The notes under the pieces were generated by a model. It was not told where the DNA came from. It searched no databases and worked only from the letters and a program-made list of their open reading frames with translations. Below, piece after piece: positions 33,927-44,655 of a stretch of DNA of 64,000 nucleotides (the stretch's first letter is position 1; each line of letters begins with the position of its first letter). The position numbers and the translations under genes were made by a program. Source of the DNA: Bisporella sp. PMI_857 (Eukaryota; Ascomycota; Leotiomycetes; Helotiales; Helotiaceae); NCBI GenBank assembly GCA_021307315.1, contig JAJSPD010000100.1:1-64000 (forward strand). Reading direction: 5' to 3'.

Positions 33927-34186
33927 TGTAACAACCGGTATGCCCAAGGTGCGGCACGAATGTCATGGCACAGGAGCAAGGGATGGCGATCAGGGTATGA
34001 GGGGTTTCAGAGCCGATACGGGGGAGAGTTGGAGTCGCCTATATAAAGGGCCTGCTCCCACTCTCTACCGTGGTTCCTCATGTTTTTGTATCCTTCGTAG
34101 GTAGACCTATAAGGCAATCACTATCAGCCTATTGTACGCACTCCCATATGCCTCTATTCTAGCCCGTGATTCCTTGCGTCGTTACA
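33927..34186 (+). repeat. Solo LTR (260 bp), TGTAACAACCGG family, inside MULE-2
   Basis: It is the same length and nearly the same sequence as 19121-19380. It is flanked by GGTAA duplications (33922-33926 and 34187-34191). It lies in the third coding exon of the MULE-2 transposase. Confidence 0.93.
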
Positions 34187-34741
34187 GGTAATCTATACAC
34201 TTTTGGTACTTTGGAGTAGAGTATTTAGTTTGCAGCTGTAACCAACGCTCTTCATATTGATCGACTGTTTGAGCATAAATGACGCTTTGCCATAAAGCAT
34301 TAAATGCAAGCCAATCATCTTCTAGAATACCTTTACAGTAAGCTAGTACACATTGGTTTACATGCCATATACAAAGCATAGTAGGAACACCCGTAAATAC
34401 GGTTTCAGAAGCATTTTTTAAAGCATCATCTCCATCCATAAGTATTACTCCCGGGCTTATTCTAAGCTGTTGGAGCTGTTGAAGCGCCCAGATATAGTTG
34501 ACTGTAGATTCGCCAGGAAGGAAACAAAACCCAATCGAAAATGTTTTGCCAGAGTTTGTTATTCCTAATATTCAAAGTTAAATACTTAAGTTACAGCTTA
34601 ATAGAATAGCTTGAGAAATAGCCCGTAAATCTACTTACCAACTATATGAAGAAGTGGCATATCAAATTTGTTTGTTTTGTAAGTGTTATCAATTAGAACT
34701 GTATCTTGATTCTCGTGTGCAAGCGAAATAGACTCCGGATA

Positions 34742-36562
34742 AGTCCGTGCACCCCCATTCGGATCACCCCCCCATTTGGATCACTCTAAATAAGCGAATT
34801 TTCACACCGTCATTTCAACAATATAATTAATTATTAAATCAATTCCAATTCAAATCACTTCAAACTTGAAATTCTTTATCTTTGAGCAATTATGCCTCAA
34901 TATTCAGAGCAGGATTTGCTTGCAGCTCTTAGTGATATTAGAAACGGGAAGTCTTTGCGACTAGCCAGCCGAGAATGGGGTGTTCCTTTCAGCACACTAC
35001 GAAATCGTATTCAAGGGAGTGAAAGCCATGCTATTGCAGCTGAAAGTCAGCAGAAACTATCAAAGAGTCAAGAGGATCACTTAACTGCCTGGGTTTTAAC
35101 TCAAGAAGCACTAGGTGTACCTTTAACTCATGGCCAAATCAAGCAATTTGCAAATCGTATTCTTGAAGTCAAAGGAAACTATCAAAAGCTAGGGAAACGA
35201 TGGATAGAAGGGTTTTTGCGACGTAATCCTGTTCTACGGACCAAAAAAGCTCGAAATATTGATTCTACAAGAGTCAATGGCGCTACAACTGCTATAATTA
35301 AGTCGTGGTTTCAACTGCTTTCTCTGCCTACTATTTCGGTTATTAAACCTGAAAATCGATGGAATATGGATGAATCAGGTATTATGGAAGGCTTCGGATC
35401 AAATGGCCTAGTAGTAGGAAGCTCTGAAAAACGTTCTATTCAAAAGAAACAACCTGGTTCTCGTGCCTGGACCTCATTTATTGAGTGTATCTCTGCTACC
35501 GGCAAAGCTCTTTCTCCATTGGTTATTTTTAAAGGAAAGTCAGTTCAACAACAATGGTTTCCTTCGAATATCGATCAATATAAAGATTGGCAATTCACAG
35601 CTACCGAAAATGCTTGGACTTCAGACTCTACGGCAATAGAATGGCTAGAAAAAGTGTTTATTCCTCAAACTAATACTCTCGAGCCCAGATTACTTATTTT
35701 GGACGGCCACGGCAGCCATGAAACTACTGATTTTATGTATCTTTGTTATCAAAACAACATACACTTGCTTTTTTTGCCACCACATACATCACATGTTTTG
35801 CAACCTTTGGATTTATCAGTTTTTTCGTCACTCAAAAGTCACTATCGAACAGCAGTTGGTCATTTGAACTTTTTGACTGATTCTAGTCCAATTGGAAAAC
35901 AAAACTTTCTTGCTTGCTATCAAATAGCTAGAAAAGAAGCTTTATCGGCCAAAATAATCAAAGCTGGATGGAAAGCAACTGGTTTATGGCCAAAATCGAT
36001 GGCCAAACCTCTTTTGAGCCCTTTGCTTCTAGAGAATAGCAATGCAAAGAAAAATACTCTACAAGTTACGCAAAGCTTTAATAATAGCCCACAAATCGAT
36101 TCTCAACAAGTAGTTTTTACTACTCCTCAAAAATCGATCGATATCAAGGCTCAAGTAGCTAAGTTTCAAATGCTTCAAGACAACAGCGTTATAACACAAA
36201 GACTTTTATTTCGCAAAATTACAAAAGGATTTGAAGACCAGGAGAGTATTATAGCAGATCAAAGCTACAAAATACAGTCTCTAGAAGTTCAATTAGAGAA
36301 AGCTAGGCCAAGAAAACGAATGAAAGTTAGGACTAGTCCAAATTCGAAGTTTACAGACATTAAACAGATTAAAAAAGCGCAATTGGCTGCAGGGGAAGCT
36401 ATAACTATAGAGGATGATGAAGAATAGTCTAATAAGTCTGATTCTGTTTTGGATTGTATTGAAATTGAGTAGTTATTTAATTATTTTAATTTTCGTGGTG
36501 TTGATTCTCGCCTATTTAGGTGATCCAAATGGGGGGGTGATCCGAATGGGGGTGCACGGACT
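34742..36562 (+). mobile_element. Pogo/Fot-type transposon nested in MULE-2, intact (1821 bp)
   Basis: The inverted ends start AGTCCGTGCACCCCCATTCGG and contain an internal direct repeat (CATTCGGATCACCCC, CATTTGGATCA). They match for about 45 bp, and TA flanks both sides (34740-34741 and 36563-36564). One uninterrupted transposase gene lies within. Confidence 0.95.
34892..36427 (+). CDS. Pogo/Fot-type transposase, 511 residues
   Basis: This is an intronless intact gene. Residues 1-45 form a psq/Tc5-type helix-turn-helix (ALSDIRNGKSLRLASREWGVPFSTLRNRI). Residues 60-125 are a CENP-B-like DNA-binding region ending in WIEGFLRRNPVLRTKKARNID. The DDE_1 catalytic core shows WNMDESGIMEG, LLILDGHGSHE and HTSHVLQPLDLSVFSSLK, the expected Asp residues of pogo enzymes. 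The C-terminus has a basic stretch (RPRKRMKVR). It would excise and insert the element at TA sites. Confidence 0.94.
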   Translation: MPQYSEQDLLAALSDIRNGKSLRLASREWGVPFSTLRNRIQGSESHAIAAESQQKLSKSQEDHLTAWVLTQEALGVPLTHGQIKQFANRILEVKGNYQKLGKRWIEGFLRRNPVLRTKKARNIDSTRVNGATTAIIKSWFQLLSLPTISVIKPENRWNMDESGIMEGFGSNGLVVGSSEKRSIQKKQPGSRAWTSFIECISATGKALSPLVIFKGKSVQQQWFPSNIDQYKDWQFTATENAWTSDSTAIEWLEKVFIPQTNTLEPRLLILDGHGSHETTDFMYLCYQNNIHLLFLPPHTSHVLQPLDLSVFSSLKSHYRTAVGHLNFLTDSSPIGKQNFLACYQIARKEALSAKIIKAGWKATGLWPKSMAKPLLSPLLLENSNAKKNTLQVTQSFNNSPQIDSQQVVFTTPQKSIDIKAQVAKFQMLQDNSVITQRLLFRKITKGFEDQESIIADQSYKIQSLEVQLEKARPRKRMKVRTSPNSKFTDIKQIKKAQLAAGEAITIEDDEE

Positions 36563-37517
36563 TATGCAATAAACAGATATTCAGTCCGATTTTGGCCTGT
36601 AACCTGTATTTGAAAATGGATATTTCTATCCGTAAAGTGTTGTATTAGTGCATCATTTGCCGATAGCCCATGTAACCGCTCGCGTTTAAAAGAACTATAT
36701 AAATTATATACGTCTTTAGTTTGAAATGAAGCCGATGTATTTTGCTGTAAAAAAGCAATCGTGTCCCGTGGCTTGATTCCTAGAATTATTAGAATAATTT
36801 GTAAATAGTCCGTAAAGGTATATACCAGCAGAGTGAAGCTGTTTTGCTTTATTTATATCTTCTTGAGCAAGCTTCCGGTGTACCGGGTGTGATGATGCTG
36901 CATAGCTTGGTAGGTGATTGTGCGTGTTATATTGCGCTTGATCTCGAACACGAACCTCCCAACGCGAATCATTTAACTCAATAGCATTGATAGAGAATTG
37001 GCAGCCTGTTTTACGGCTTTTTGTTTGTCGTTTACGAGCTTCAAGGTGTTTATCAGTGTTGTTTTCAGCTGGAGGTTGTCCACAACGATCGCAATTATAG
37101 TTGATTTTTTTCCGTAAACTAGTTCCAATAAGTTTGGACCGACCAACTCGAAAAGCATAGTTATGCTGTGCTGCCCAAGCTTGAATTGACTGATACAACT
37201 CATCTTGAGAGTTATACACGGCTGCTGGCGGTGGTAGCATCAAAGAAGGCTCAGTAACTGAAGGCAATGATGGTGTAGGTGATACCAACACTCGCATTGG
37301 AGAAAATACAGGCGTTGGCGATTCGATATCCATAATATACGGGTGTAAATCGAGGTCTGAAAAAGAATCAATTGGTTTACAGGTTACAGTCGCGCTTTAC
37401 GGGTTCCTTACGGGGTCTTTACAGGCAGTGTCGCGTTCTGGTGGGGGGTGCAGAACGCGCTTAGTCATAATTCTAAACTGACCCCCAGGGGTCAGTGTAG
37501 TCGAACCCGGATGATGG

Positions 37518-38561
37518 GGTACCTTGTCAGCCGAAATAGTCCGCCCCAACCAAATCTCGGTAGCACTGTCAGCTGATCACGAGCGTGTTGAAAAATTCGC
37601 GAGCCGCAAAAACGACGTCCATTTTCTAACGGGATGACCAGAACAGACTCCCACCCTCTAATTTCGCATGGAGGTCCCCTTTGAGCTCCCACCTGTGCTC
37701 TATTCACCAAAAAGCCAAATATGGCATGTCCCTTTCGTCAAGGGTACTGTAATCATAAACTGCACAACTCCCATCCTTCCCTTTCTGCTTACCTTTTCCT
37801 GCTTGAGCATATAACAAGAACCACGGCAACAAGTTACTCAGTGAAATGTTTAGTCATCATTAATAAATAGAATTCTTGAAAATATTTACGTGAATACGGT
37901 AAGTTTATTACACTCATCTCTCCCACCTTCTGGTGATCTTTGCCTCTTTCGCTCCGCATGCTAGGATATAATCCGTTAAGGCGACCAGTGTATCATTATT
38001 ATTATTATTATTATTCCTTTTAACGTGCTGTATCAGTCGAGGACTATGTAACACGGCTAGGCCCCCAGGCCTGGCCCTCAGGCAGGCCCTTCTCGTGAGC
38101 TTCGCGATCCTAATAACAGTAACAAATACTGTGTTCCTATATGCTATGTCCGAGAGTAAAAAGGAAAACGCAGGAGCACCAAGTACCCTACAAGGACTGT
38201 ACTAGCCAATATTAATAGACCAGTAGCCTTAACATACTTCTTCCAAAAACCTCTCATATATTCCAGTGAGTGTTGGGGATCGGGTCCCTGTATATAACCA
38301 AAGCATTCATTCTCTCTTCCTTCTTCTTTTGCTCCTTAAATCCACTTCTAACCTTTCTTCCCTTCTGCAAATGCCTTATCCTTTCTATCGGCCCTGCTGT
38401 TTCCTTCCCAAAGCTTATTCTCGTCGTTTTCTTAGTAGTCAACGCTGTTCGTAGCTCGTACTAGGTGCCCAGAGTTTAGTCCCCCTTGGCGAAGGGCATG
38501 GAAACCGCAAAAAGGTAGATAGATGTAGTTGCAAAGAATTGCTTCGATGTCGAATTGAGGC
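37518..38561. other. Region without a convincing gene
   Basis: This region lies between MULE-2 and the small ORF at 38562. It holds an (ATT)n microsatellite at about 37995-38017 and short ORFs without recognisable motifs. Nothing else was supported. Confidence 0.4.
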
Positions 38562-39004
38562 TCAAAATAAAAGTGGGTCGAGTGAAAATTTTGCTCCAGA
38601 GGGTATTCGACTGACTGTCGCCCTGCCAGCGCGCAGGTAACTGAACGGCGAGTAAGTAGAATAGGTTTTGCTATATACAGCCGTATAGCCTTTGATTCGA
38701 GCTGAAAGGGCCTCTGTTTCGAGTGTTGCGTTGTACCGTGCGTTCTCGACTCCAGTTCGAATTGACTCAATCTCGGCTCTCCAGACGTAAACGCTGAAGG
38801 TTCGTAGAGGGCACCACATACAGGTGTTGAGTCTTCGCCCTCCGCGACCAGTGTATCCTTTTGTTTGACTAACAAATCGGTAACTTCTCCATTCATATCA
38901 AAGGCGTCGAAGTCCATAAGGAGATCACTCTGCTCAGCTAACAACTCAATAGCGTCCTTGTTGCCTTTGATCACTGCTCCGATCCCCTCTAGGGTATTGC
39001 CCAT
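38562..39004 (-). CDS. Uncertain small protein, possibly spliced
   Basis: From ATG 39004 the frame reads MGNTLEGIGAVIKGNKDAIE... Removing a 50-bp segment with intron-like ends (38821-38772, GTATGT...CCGAG) continues into IESIRTGVENARYNATLE and stops at 38562, giving 130 residues with helical, charged character. Without splicing the frame runs to 38432 (190 residues) but loses its regular composition after residue 62. It may be the 3' end of a larger decayed gene, because the frame is also open a short way upstream of the ATG. No family was recognised. Confidence 0.3.
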
Positions 39005-39206
39005 CCACAGATTCTCACTGCCACCGTACCTTCGGACAGAGAGCTGTCCCCGAGAAAAAACTCCGGAGCTTTAGGTAAGATCTGCAGAGATAGAGTACTG
39101 TACATAGTGGGATGTCACTATGCTCATGGGTAAGAAGCTGATTTGAGGATTAAGACATTGGCGGTAGTACAAAATAGCTAGAACTAAAAACGCGGGTTTA
39201 GAAGGG

Positions 39207-40958
39207 CTAAAATAGGTCAATCAAATAGTTGATTCCAACCAGATCATTTAGTCCCTTTACCTCCTCTATAATCGCATCATCTACCTCCTCTAGAGGCGCA
39301 TCTTCCACCTCCTCTATAGCCGCATCTTCCACCTCATCGGTATGATCTGTTCCGGTACGCGCACGAATCCACCATAGCAGTATAGCGCTCACAGTCGTTA
39401 GTAGATTAATGCCCAACCACGCAAAAACCCTGGCATATGACACCGTCGCCTGAATCCTTGGCTCCCTTGTCGTTGCCACCAGATCCACACTTCCTGCACC
39501 TCCAAGTCCATAAATACTCGTCAGCGTATCCCACGCCGCCAGATACGAATACCTCAGCAACGTGGCAGCGTAGTTGTCGAGATTATCGAATGTCGGTATG
39601 CTACTAGAGTTCATGATCGCCGCCATGGCCATAAGATCCGGCAGCATCCACAGGGCCTCCTGCGTATAGACGTCGGACTGCCAAGCGAGGTCTTCAACGG
39701 CGTCCTGGCTCTCGACGACTCGACTCGTTATGTACGTACTGAGCGAGCTCTTGATGACTCCAGCAGTGAAATTAATCTTGCCAGTCGCGTAGCAGAGCTC
39801 TTGGGTGTTGCTTGTCGTGTGAGAATAGGGATTCTTGACTTGCGACATGTCGCCGAAAGTACTGGGGTCGATGGGAGAGCAGCCGGTCGAGCTCTGGTGA
39901 GAGAGCATGAGGATGATACTTTTGGTGCCAGTGAAGAGTAAGGGTGGGAGATGGGAGGCGGTGTGATTATCGGTACCACTGTACGTGTAATTACCCTTAC
40001 TGTCGCCGCGGGTCTTGCCGAAGTCGAAAACCATAGTGATACCAGGTTGGTAGACGTCGAAAGGTTGGACCGCGGTGCCTTCGAGGACGATGCTGTATTC
40101 TTTCGAGTTTCCTAAGACGGTGTTGACGTCGCTTGATCCAGCCGTCGTGTCCCACTTGATATCGTGGACAACAAGGCACGGGATTAGAGCGTCTTTCAGG
40201 GTTGAGTTGACTGGCAAGCCATCGTTGTTGACAATGTGACGGCACCCGTTCCCAGTGTGAATAGCCCCATTTCCAGTGTCCCAGGTCAGGCTAACAGCAC
40301 CACCTGCTCGTCTAAACTGGGCTGAGCGATCCACGTCTTGGTTCAAGTAGTAGTACCAAGCCCCGGGATTCGGGTTCGGGGCACCAGAAGATACTGTCTT
40401 CTCTTGACCGGGGATAGAAGACGTATTCCAGTCTACCGCGCCCGAAAGCAGAGGAGCTATGAATGGCTGAGGTAGTATGAGCAGCAGTACCACAGCGACA
40501 ACCCAGCTCTTTTGTCCTTCTGGTATTTTCGGCGGCCACATGATCCAGGGCGGCGCTTTCCAGCGCATCATGAAGGCGAAGCGTGGAAGAGCAAGACCGG
40601 GCTTCGTTTTCAAGATATCGGCACATCGCCAGAGTGTAAGAATCGTCCAGCTTGTAACAGTGATCTTGATGAAAACCAGGCCTAAGGACACCAGCGTCGT
40701 GACGTCGCTGACGCGCAAGACGTAGACGCCGTTGTAGTACCGAGGGGTCGTGGTGTTGATAGCTTGATACCCGTTGATCACAAGTGCTAGTACCAGGGAC
40801 AATATGAGGCAGAAGACGATATGTAAAACTGGGAATAGCCAGGCTCGCCTCGCTCGTGACCACGCGATTTTAATTTTGGATTTTAGGTCATGGCTGGGTT
40901 GCTCTTCTATTGGTGTAAACACTGTTGCGGCAGCGTCGCCTTTCTCTGACTTAGCCAT
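39207..40958 (-). CDS. Orphan multi-pass membrane protein, 583 residues
   Basis: This is a single uninterrupted frame. Hydrophobic segments lie near residues 40-62 (FPVLHIVFCLILSLVLALVI), 82-105 (VTTLVSLGLVFIKITVTSW), 150-172 (WVVAVVLLLILPQPFIAPLL) and 515-540. A large, probably extracytoplasmic domain of about 340 residues between TM3 and TM4 contains several NxS/T sites. This three-plus-one layout with a big glycosylatable loop is common among uncharacterised ascomycete membrane proteins. The tail has an acidic repeat (DEVEDAAIEEVEDAPLEEVDD). No domain was named. The gene shows no damage and is one of the few intact cellular genes here. Confidence 0.78.
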   Translation of the reverse strand: MAKSEKGDAAATVFTPIEEQPSHDLKSKIKIAWSRARRAWLFPVLHIVFCLILSLVLALVINGYQAINTTTPRYYNGVYVLRVSDVTTLVSLGLVFIKITVTSWTILTLWRCADILKTKPGLALPRFAFMMRWKAPPWIMWPPKIPEGQKSWVVAVVLLLILPQPFIAPLLSGAVDWNTSSIPGQEKTVSSGAPNPNPGAWYYYLNQDVDRSAQFRRAGGAVSLTWDTGNGAIHTGNGCRHIVNNDGLPVNSTLKDALIPCLVVHDIKWDTTAGSSDVNTVLGNSKEYSIVLEGTAVQPFDVYQPGITMVFDFGKTRGDSKGNYTYSGTDNHTASHLPPLLFTGTKSIILMLSHQSSTGCSPIDPSTFGDMSQVKNPYSHTTSNTQELCYATGKINFTAGVIKSSLSTYITSRVVESQDAVEDLAWQSDVYTQEALWMLPDLMAMAAIMNSSSIPTFDNLDNYAATLLRYSYLAAWDTLTSIYGLGGAGSVDLVATTREPRIQATVSYARVFAWLGINLLTTVSAILLWWIRARTGTDHTDEVEDAAIEEVEDAPLEEVDDAIIEEVKGLNDLVGINYLIDLF

Positions 40959-41579
40959 ATATATTCAAGAAATGCTCTGAGGAGCAGTCAAGTCCTTTGC
41001 AAAAACAGGTTGGTGATAGATACGCTGAAAAGTATAATGCTGGCGATAGAAAGTGAAGCGCCTAGAGGGATGCCTTTAAGTAGACCCAGTCTTGGGCATC
41101 GGATGGTGTGGTATATATGCTCCAACATTCCGAGGCTCATACCAACGAGGATGGAGGAAGGGGCAATGTTATCCCGTTTGGGACACTGCGGCATACTTCA
41201 AGTATATAGGAGGGCGAGAACCTTGCACGCCGGTTTAATTACATCTCTTGAGAATAGATTCAGAGACTTTGATTGGTTCAAATATGAGGGTTTGTATGGG
41301 TCCAGATCCAATACATCTTGCACCTTGCTGTATTTGAGCGATTTTGAAGTTCTGCACCTATTTCAGCTCGTCCCGGCCAAGCCACAGACAGCTTGACGGT
41401 CGCGCACGGGTCACTTTATCCGTTGCACCCTCGACGAAAATTAGAGCGGCATCGTTTTATTTATATTGGCGGCGATCTTGAGGTAGTGAGGTCCAATAAT
41501 ATTACCCTGAGATAAATTTTCGATACACAAAATTGGCCTTGAGCCAGATCTATTAAAAATGCATGGCTATAAGTTTTAA
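40959..41579. other. Intergenic region
   Basis: This region upstream of the membrane-protein gene holds short ORFs without motifs. Nothing else was recognised before the pogo remnant. Confidence 0.4.
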
Positions 41580-42300
41580 ATCAGTAACCGATCTCCCCGC
41601 TAAAATCCCACCCCGCTTAAAATCCCACACAAAAGTTCTACTATCACTCAACTTTAAAGATGGCTAGAGCAGATAAATCGAAAGCTGTGAACGATGCAGT
41701 TGCTGCTATTAAAAGAGGAGAGTTTACAGATTATGCCTCCGCTGCTAGACACTTCAAATGCGACCGTACGTCGATATCCAAGCGTATTCGTCTGATCACC
41801 CGCGATCGCAAGGTAGCAGACTCCATCGGACGCCAATGCCTTACGGACGCCATGAAAGAGATACTGATCGATCGGATCAATAATTTGAGTATGCGGCAGA
41901 TGCCTTCAACAAGCCATATTGTCAAAAATATGGCAGAAGAGATTTGTGGGCGTGTAGTAGGGAAGAACTGGATCGGCCAATTTATCAAGCGTCACAAAGG
42001 ACGTCTCCATAGCATGTATCTTCGCAATATTGATAATTTGCGTGTTGCTGCTGAATATGCGTCTCTATTTTCATTGTTTTTTGACCGCGTTAGTTTGTTT
42101 TATTGCGTTGCTGTTCTGTACTTTATGGAAGTTGGCTAACTATGGGTCCCTTATATCTAGTTGGAGACAGTCATTGAAAAGTACAACATTACGGCCGATA
42201 ATATATATAACTTTGATGAGAAGGGGTTTATGATCGGTATTGCTCGTATGCTAAAGCGTATTACAACGAACTCCTTTAGCTTCACGGAGATGTAAAGGGA
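41580..42300 (+). pseudogene. Pogo-like transposon remnant, N-terminal transposase part
   Basis: A TIR-like stretch (ACCGATCTCCCCGCTAAAATC, with CCCCGCTTAAAATCCCAC repeated) lies near 41588-41632. The ATG at 41660 starts a transposase N-terminus with a psq-type helix-turn-helix (VAAIKRGEFTDYASAARHFKCDRTSISKRI) and a CENP-B-like region (IVKNMAEEICGRVVGKNWIGQFIKRH). A 72-bp intron (42089-42160, GTTAGT, GGCTAAC, TCTAG) leads into YNITADNIYNFDEKGFMIGI, the first catalytic Asp region. The frame then ends at 42294. The rest of the catalytic core and the right TIR were not found, so the element is truncated. Confidence 0.75.
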
Positions 42301-42702
42301 AGTCATTTTCGATTGAGAGACCCTTCGATCGCCGAGCAGCTTCGCGCTCATCACACAACGCAACGACAAAGAACAAGCGGACTGAGTTAGCACACAAATA
42401 TTTCTACACACTACTTGCAGCGATGCATCTCAAGAATAGCGGCTTAGGCTATATACACAACATGGCCGCAAGAGGCGGAAGGAATTTGTGGAAGATTGGG
42501 CGAAAGGCTTGGAGCTCAATTATCAGGTCGGGCCACAGCTACAGTATCACCGGGACAATGTCATATAGGTAAAAGAGACTTGGGCATATGGCTATTGTAT
42601 ATCTTGTATATATGCAGTTTGTAAGCATACCCGACGCATGTTATGTATTCTCCTTCTCTATACCTTCTTGGCCAATCCTCATTCGGGAACCTTCCCTTTG
42701 TT
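42301..42702. other. Region without a recognised gene
   Basis: This is probably decayed transposon sequence to about 42500, followed by the 3' side of the minus-strand pseudogene. No further feature was supported. Confidence 0.35.
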
Positions 42703-43796
42703 TTATTCTCTAGAGGCACTGGGACTAAAAAAGGGCACAAGTGTCCGCATCCATCTAGTCCCTTGTCTACGCTCCCTAACTCCAACGACAGGAGCCTCGT
42801 GATCCCCTTTCCCCCTTCGCGGTCTGACAATAGATGACTGAGCGATGTCTGGCGTATCGTTGACAGGCCCGATTTTTCTCAATTCTAACTCCGACCGAAG
42901 CCGATTATTTAGGACCTCGTTCGCGGAATCTGGGTTGAGGATTGAGCCTGGAACTCTAGCATTTCTAGAGGGCGAATATTTGCACGGGGTATTCGGCATC
43001 GTCGGCGGCGGTGATGGGAAAGATGTGTTGAGCCTAGTCGGAATGCCGATCGTATCGTCCTCGTCAAGGTTGAGTAGTTCTCTTGAGGCTATCACCGAAT
43101 CCGCATCTTCAAAACCCCCTGATTCAACCTCCTTTTGCTGGAGCTCAGCCTTCAGATCTACAATTTGCTGTTCGAGCTCTTGGACTCTGGCGCTGAGCTC
43201 CATGCCTGTCGTAACTACATCCCCCGAGTTTCCCTGATTGGCCAGATCTTCCGTATCCCTGAGACTTTGCATCTCTACACATTTGGCCTCCAACTCACTT
43301 CTGAGTCGTTCGGCCTCCGCTCATAGAAATTTCACTTCCCGTCTGTTTTCCCACTCAATATTATTTGCTTCTTCACTCAACCTACGTCTCCTCAGCCCCT
43401 CTTAAGCCGACCATCAAGGACCTGTCTCAACGACTCGAACTGTATAGTCCCAGATATCGGTATGCTATAATCGCCGCGATTCCAATGACTTGTAGGTGCA
43501 GAATGATAACCGGCTGGAGGCGGTGTTGTAGAGATAGTTGTTCGATGTATGAATGGTGTCAGCCCGGAAGATACGGATTCGAGTTTAGTTTCTGATCTTG
43601 GGTCTGAGAATCGTACGCGTTTCTTGGATCTCTTGGGTGTAGCTGGAGGGGTTGACATGCTATAGCATCTAGGTTTCGCGGTTTGAGAATTCATTCGAGA
43701 ACGAAGGTTCGGGCCGACACTGATGCCTCTCTCTCTTCTAACTGCTACCGGCCGGTCGTCGACTGTAATAGTTGAATGATTTTCGGAGTCTGCCAT
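42703..43796 (-). pseudogene. Broken gene for a basic/coiled-coil fungal protein
   Basis: From ATG 43796 (MADSENHSTITVDDRPV) the frame contains TPKRSKKRVRFSDP and SGLTPFIHRT, a pattern found in a family of uncharacterised fungal nuclear-looking proteins, and then FESLRQVLDGRLKR. There a one-base shift in a G run (about 43395-43400) moves the frame to LRRRRLSEEANNIEWENRRE. A TGA at 43323-43321 interrupts it before AEAERLRSELEAKCVEM and a coiled coil (ELSARVQELEQQIVDLKAELQQKE). The tail is proline-rich, then basic, and stops at 42703. Two lesions make it a likely pseudogene. Confidence 0.65.
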
Positions 43797-44343
43797 TATA
43801 TGGTGGGTTTGGCGGGGCAATGTGGGATAAACGATGGAGGGAAGTGTTTTTACTGCCAAACCAAGGTCAATAACGATTGCTATGCGAAGAGTATATACTT
43901 GAGAAAGAGAAACGAAAAGAGTTTAAGACGCGAATTTGATTGAAAAGAAGCTCTTTGAGAGGTCAGTAAGGACGTTGTTTACGTCTGATATGATGGAGAC
44001 TGGTGCGATCGCTGGTCGGGTACAGATCCTTGATAATGGATGAAACGATTGGCTGAGAACACAAGCACCAGAAACGCGTGTGGCCATGGTGTATGCGACA
44101 TGGTCACGTGGACTTAGATCTGGGGTTCTGGGATGTCCTTCAGAGATCACAATATGGACTTCTTTAGCCTGTGAAAAGCTGAGATTTAGTGACTAAGCCC
44201 TAGAGTTGCCATGCCAGCCTATGATCGACCGTTAGCCTGTAATTCTGGCTTGAAACCCTGTAATCCCGTGACTTTTGACCGGAGCCTTCGTAATCCCAAC
44301 TCCCTTCTCCGGTGGCCACCAACACACCCAGCTGAAAAGGCTA
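43797..44343. other. Region between the pseudogene and the pogo-like element
   Basis: This is the likely former promoter of the minus-strand pseudogene. It holds short ORFs only, and nothing was recognised. Confidence 0.4.
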
Positions 44344-44655
44344 CCGTATTAACTAGCATATAAACCCCCCCAATGTGGCCCGTGCGAGACAAATGACCCT
44401 CTCTAGGAGGGGGATTATACCAAAGGGGGTCTTATATGCCAAAATCTTAGAATATTGCTTAGTAATCACTAATCCACCAATGAAACGCGTACATTGAAAT
44501 CTTATTTCAAACGCGTCTCGCTCTAATCGTATCACTAATTCCTTGATATCAAGGGAGAGAATATAAGCTCTATGATCCAAGAGTTGAGGTGATGTTTAAT
44601 CCAAAAGCATGGTCTAATACTGATCTCATGGTGGAATGGGTCAAGCATATTTATA

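Larger units (their letters stand above)
32434..37333 (-). pseudogene. MULE-2 transposase, split by a pogo element and a solo LTR
   Basis: The gene begins at ATG 37333 (MDIESPTPVF...) and ends at 32434. Its exon layout parallels MULE-1: introns after HSAG, HIVG and TTSR. The catalytic region (LIDNTYKTNKFDMPLL, LMDGDDALKNA, MLCIWHVNQ), the SWIM-like CTGAFTRSMGLPCAHVC and the knuckle CSACHNQGHTRQSRNCP are all present. A Glu/Pro repeat (PEPEPEPE...) near the C-terminus is longer than in MULE-1. The pogo element sits in the codon series FIA/YPESI. The LTR follows KCIDYL and its 5-bp duplication. Apart from these two insertions I saw no stop or frameshift, so the gene was probably intact until they landed. 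Confidence 0.88.
31783..37507 (-). mobile_element. Hop-like MULE transposon 2, carrying nested insertions (5725 bp)
   Basis: The TIRs are about 60 bp (TTCGACTACACTGACCCC...; left 31783, right 37507) and differ by one base near the tip. The 10-bp duplication CGGATGATGG lies at 31773-31782 and 37508-37517. The transposase gene is on the minus strand and is interrupted by a pogo element (34742-36562) and a solo LTR (33927-34186). The left subterminal region holds tandem repeats. Only 31 bp separate its left duplication from that of MULE-1. Confidence 0.9.

Noticed and set aside
41010..41396. Possible 128-codon gene on the plus strand
   Set aside because: No recognisable motif and no splice context; its composition resembles random ORFs. 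It was treated as intergenic.
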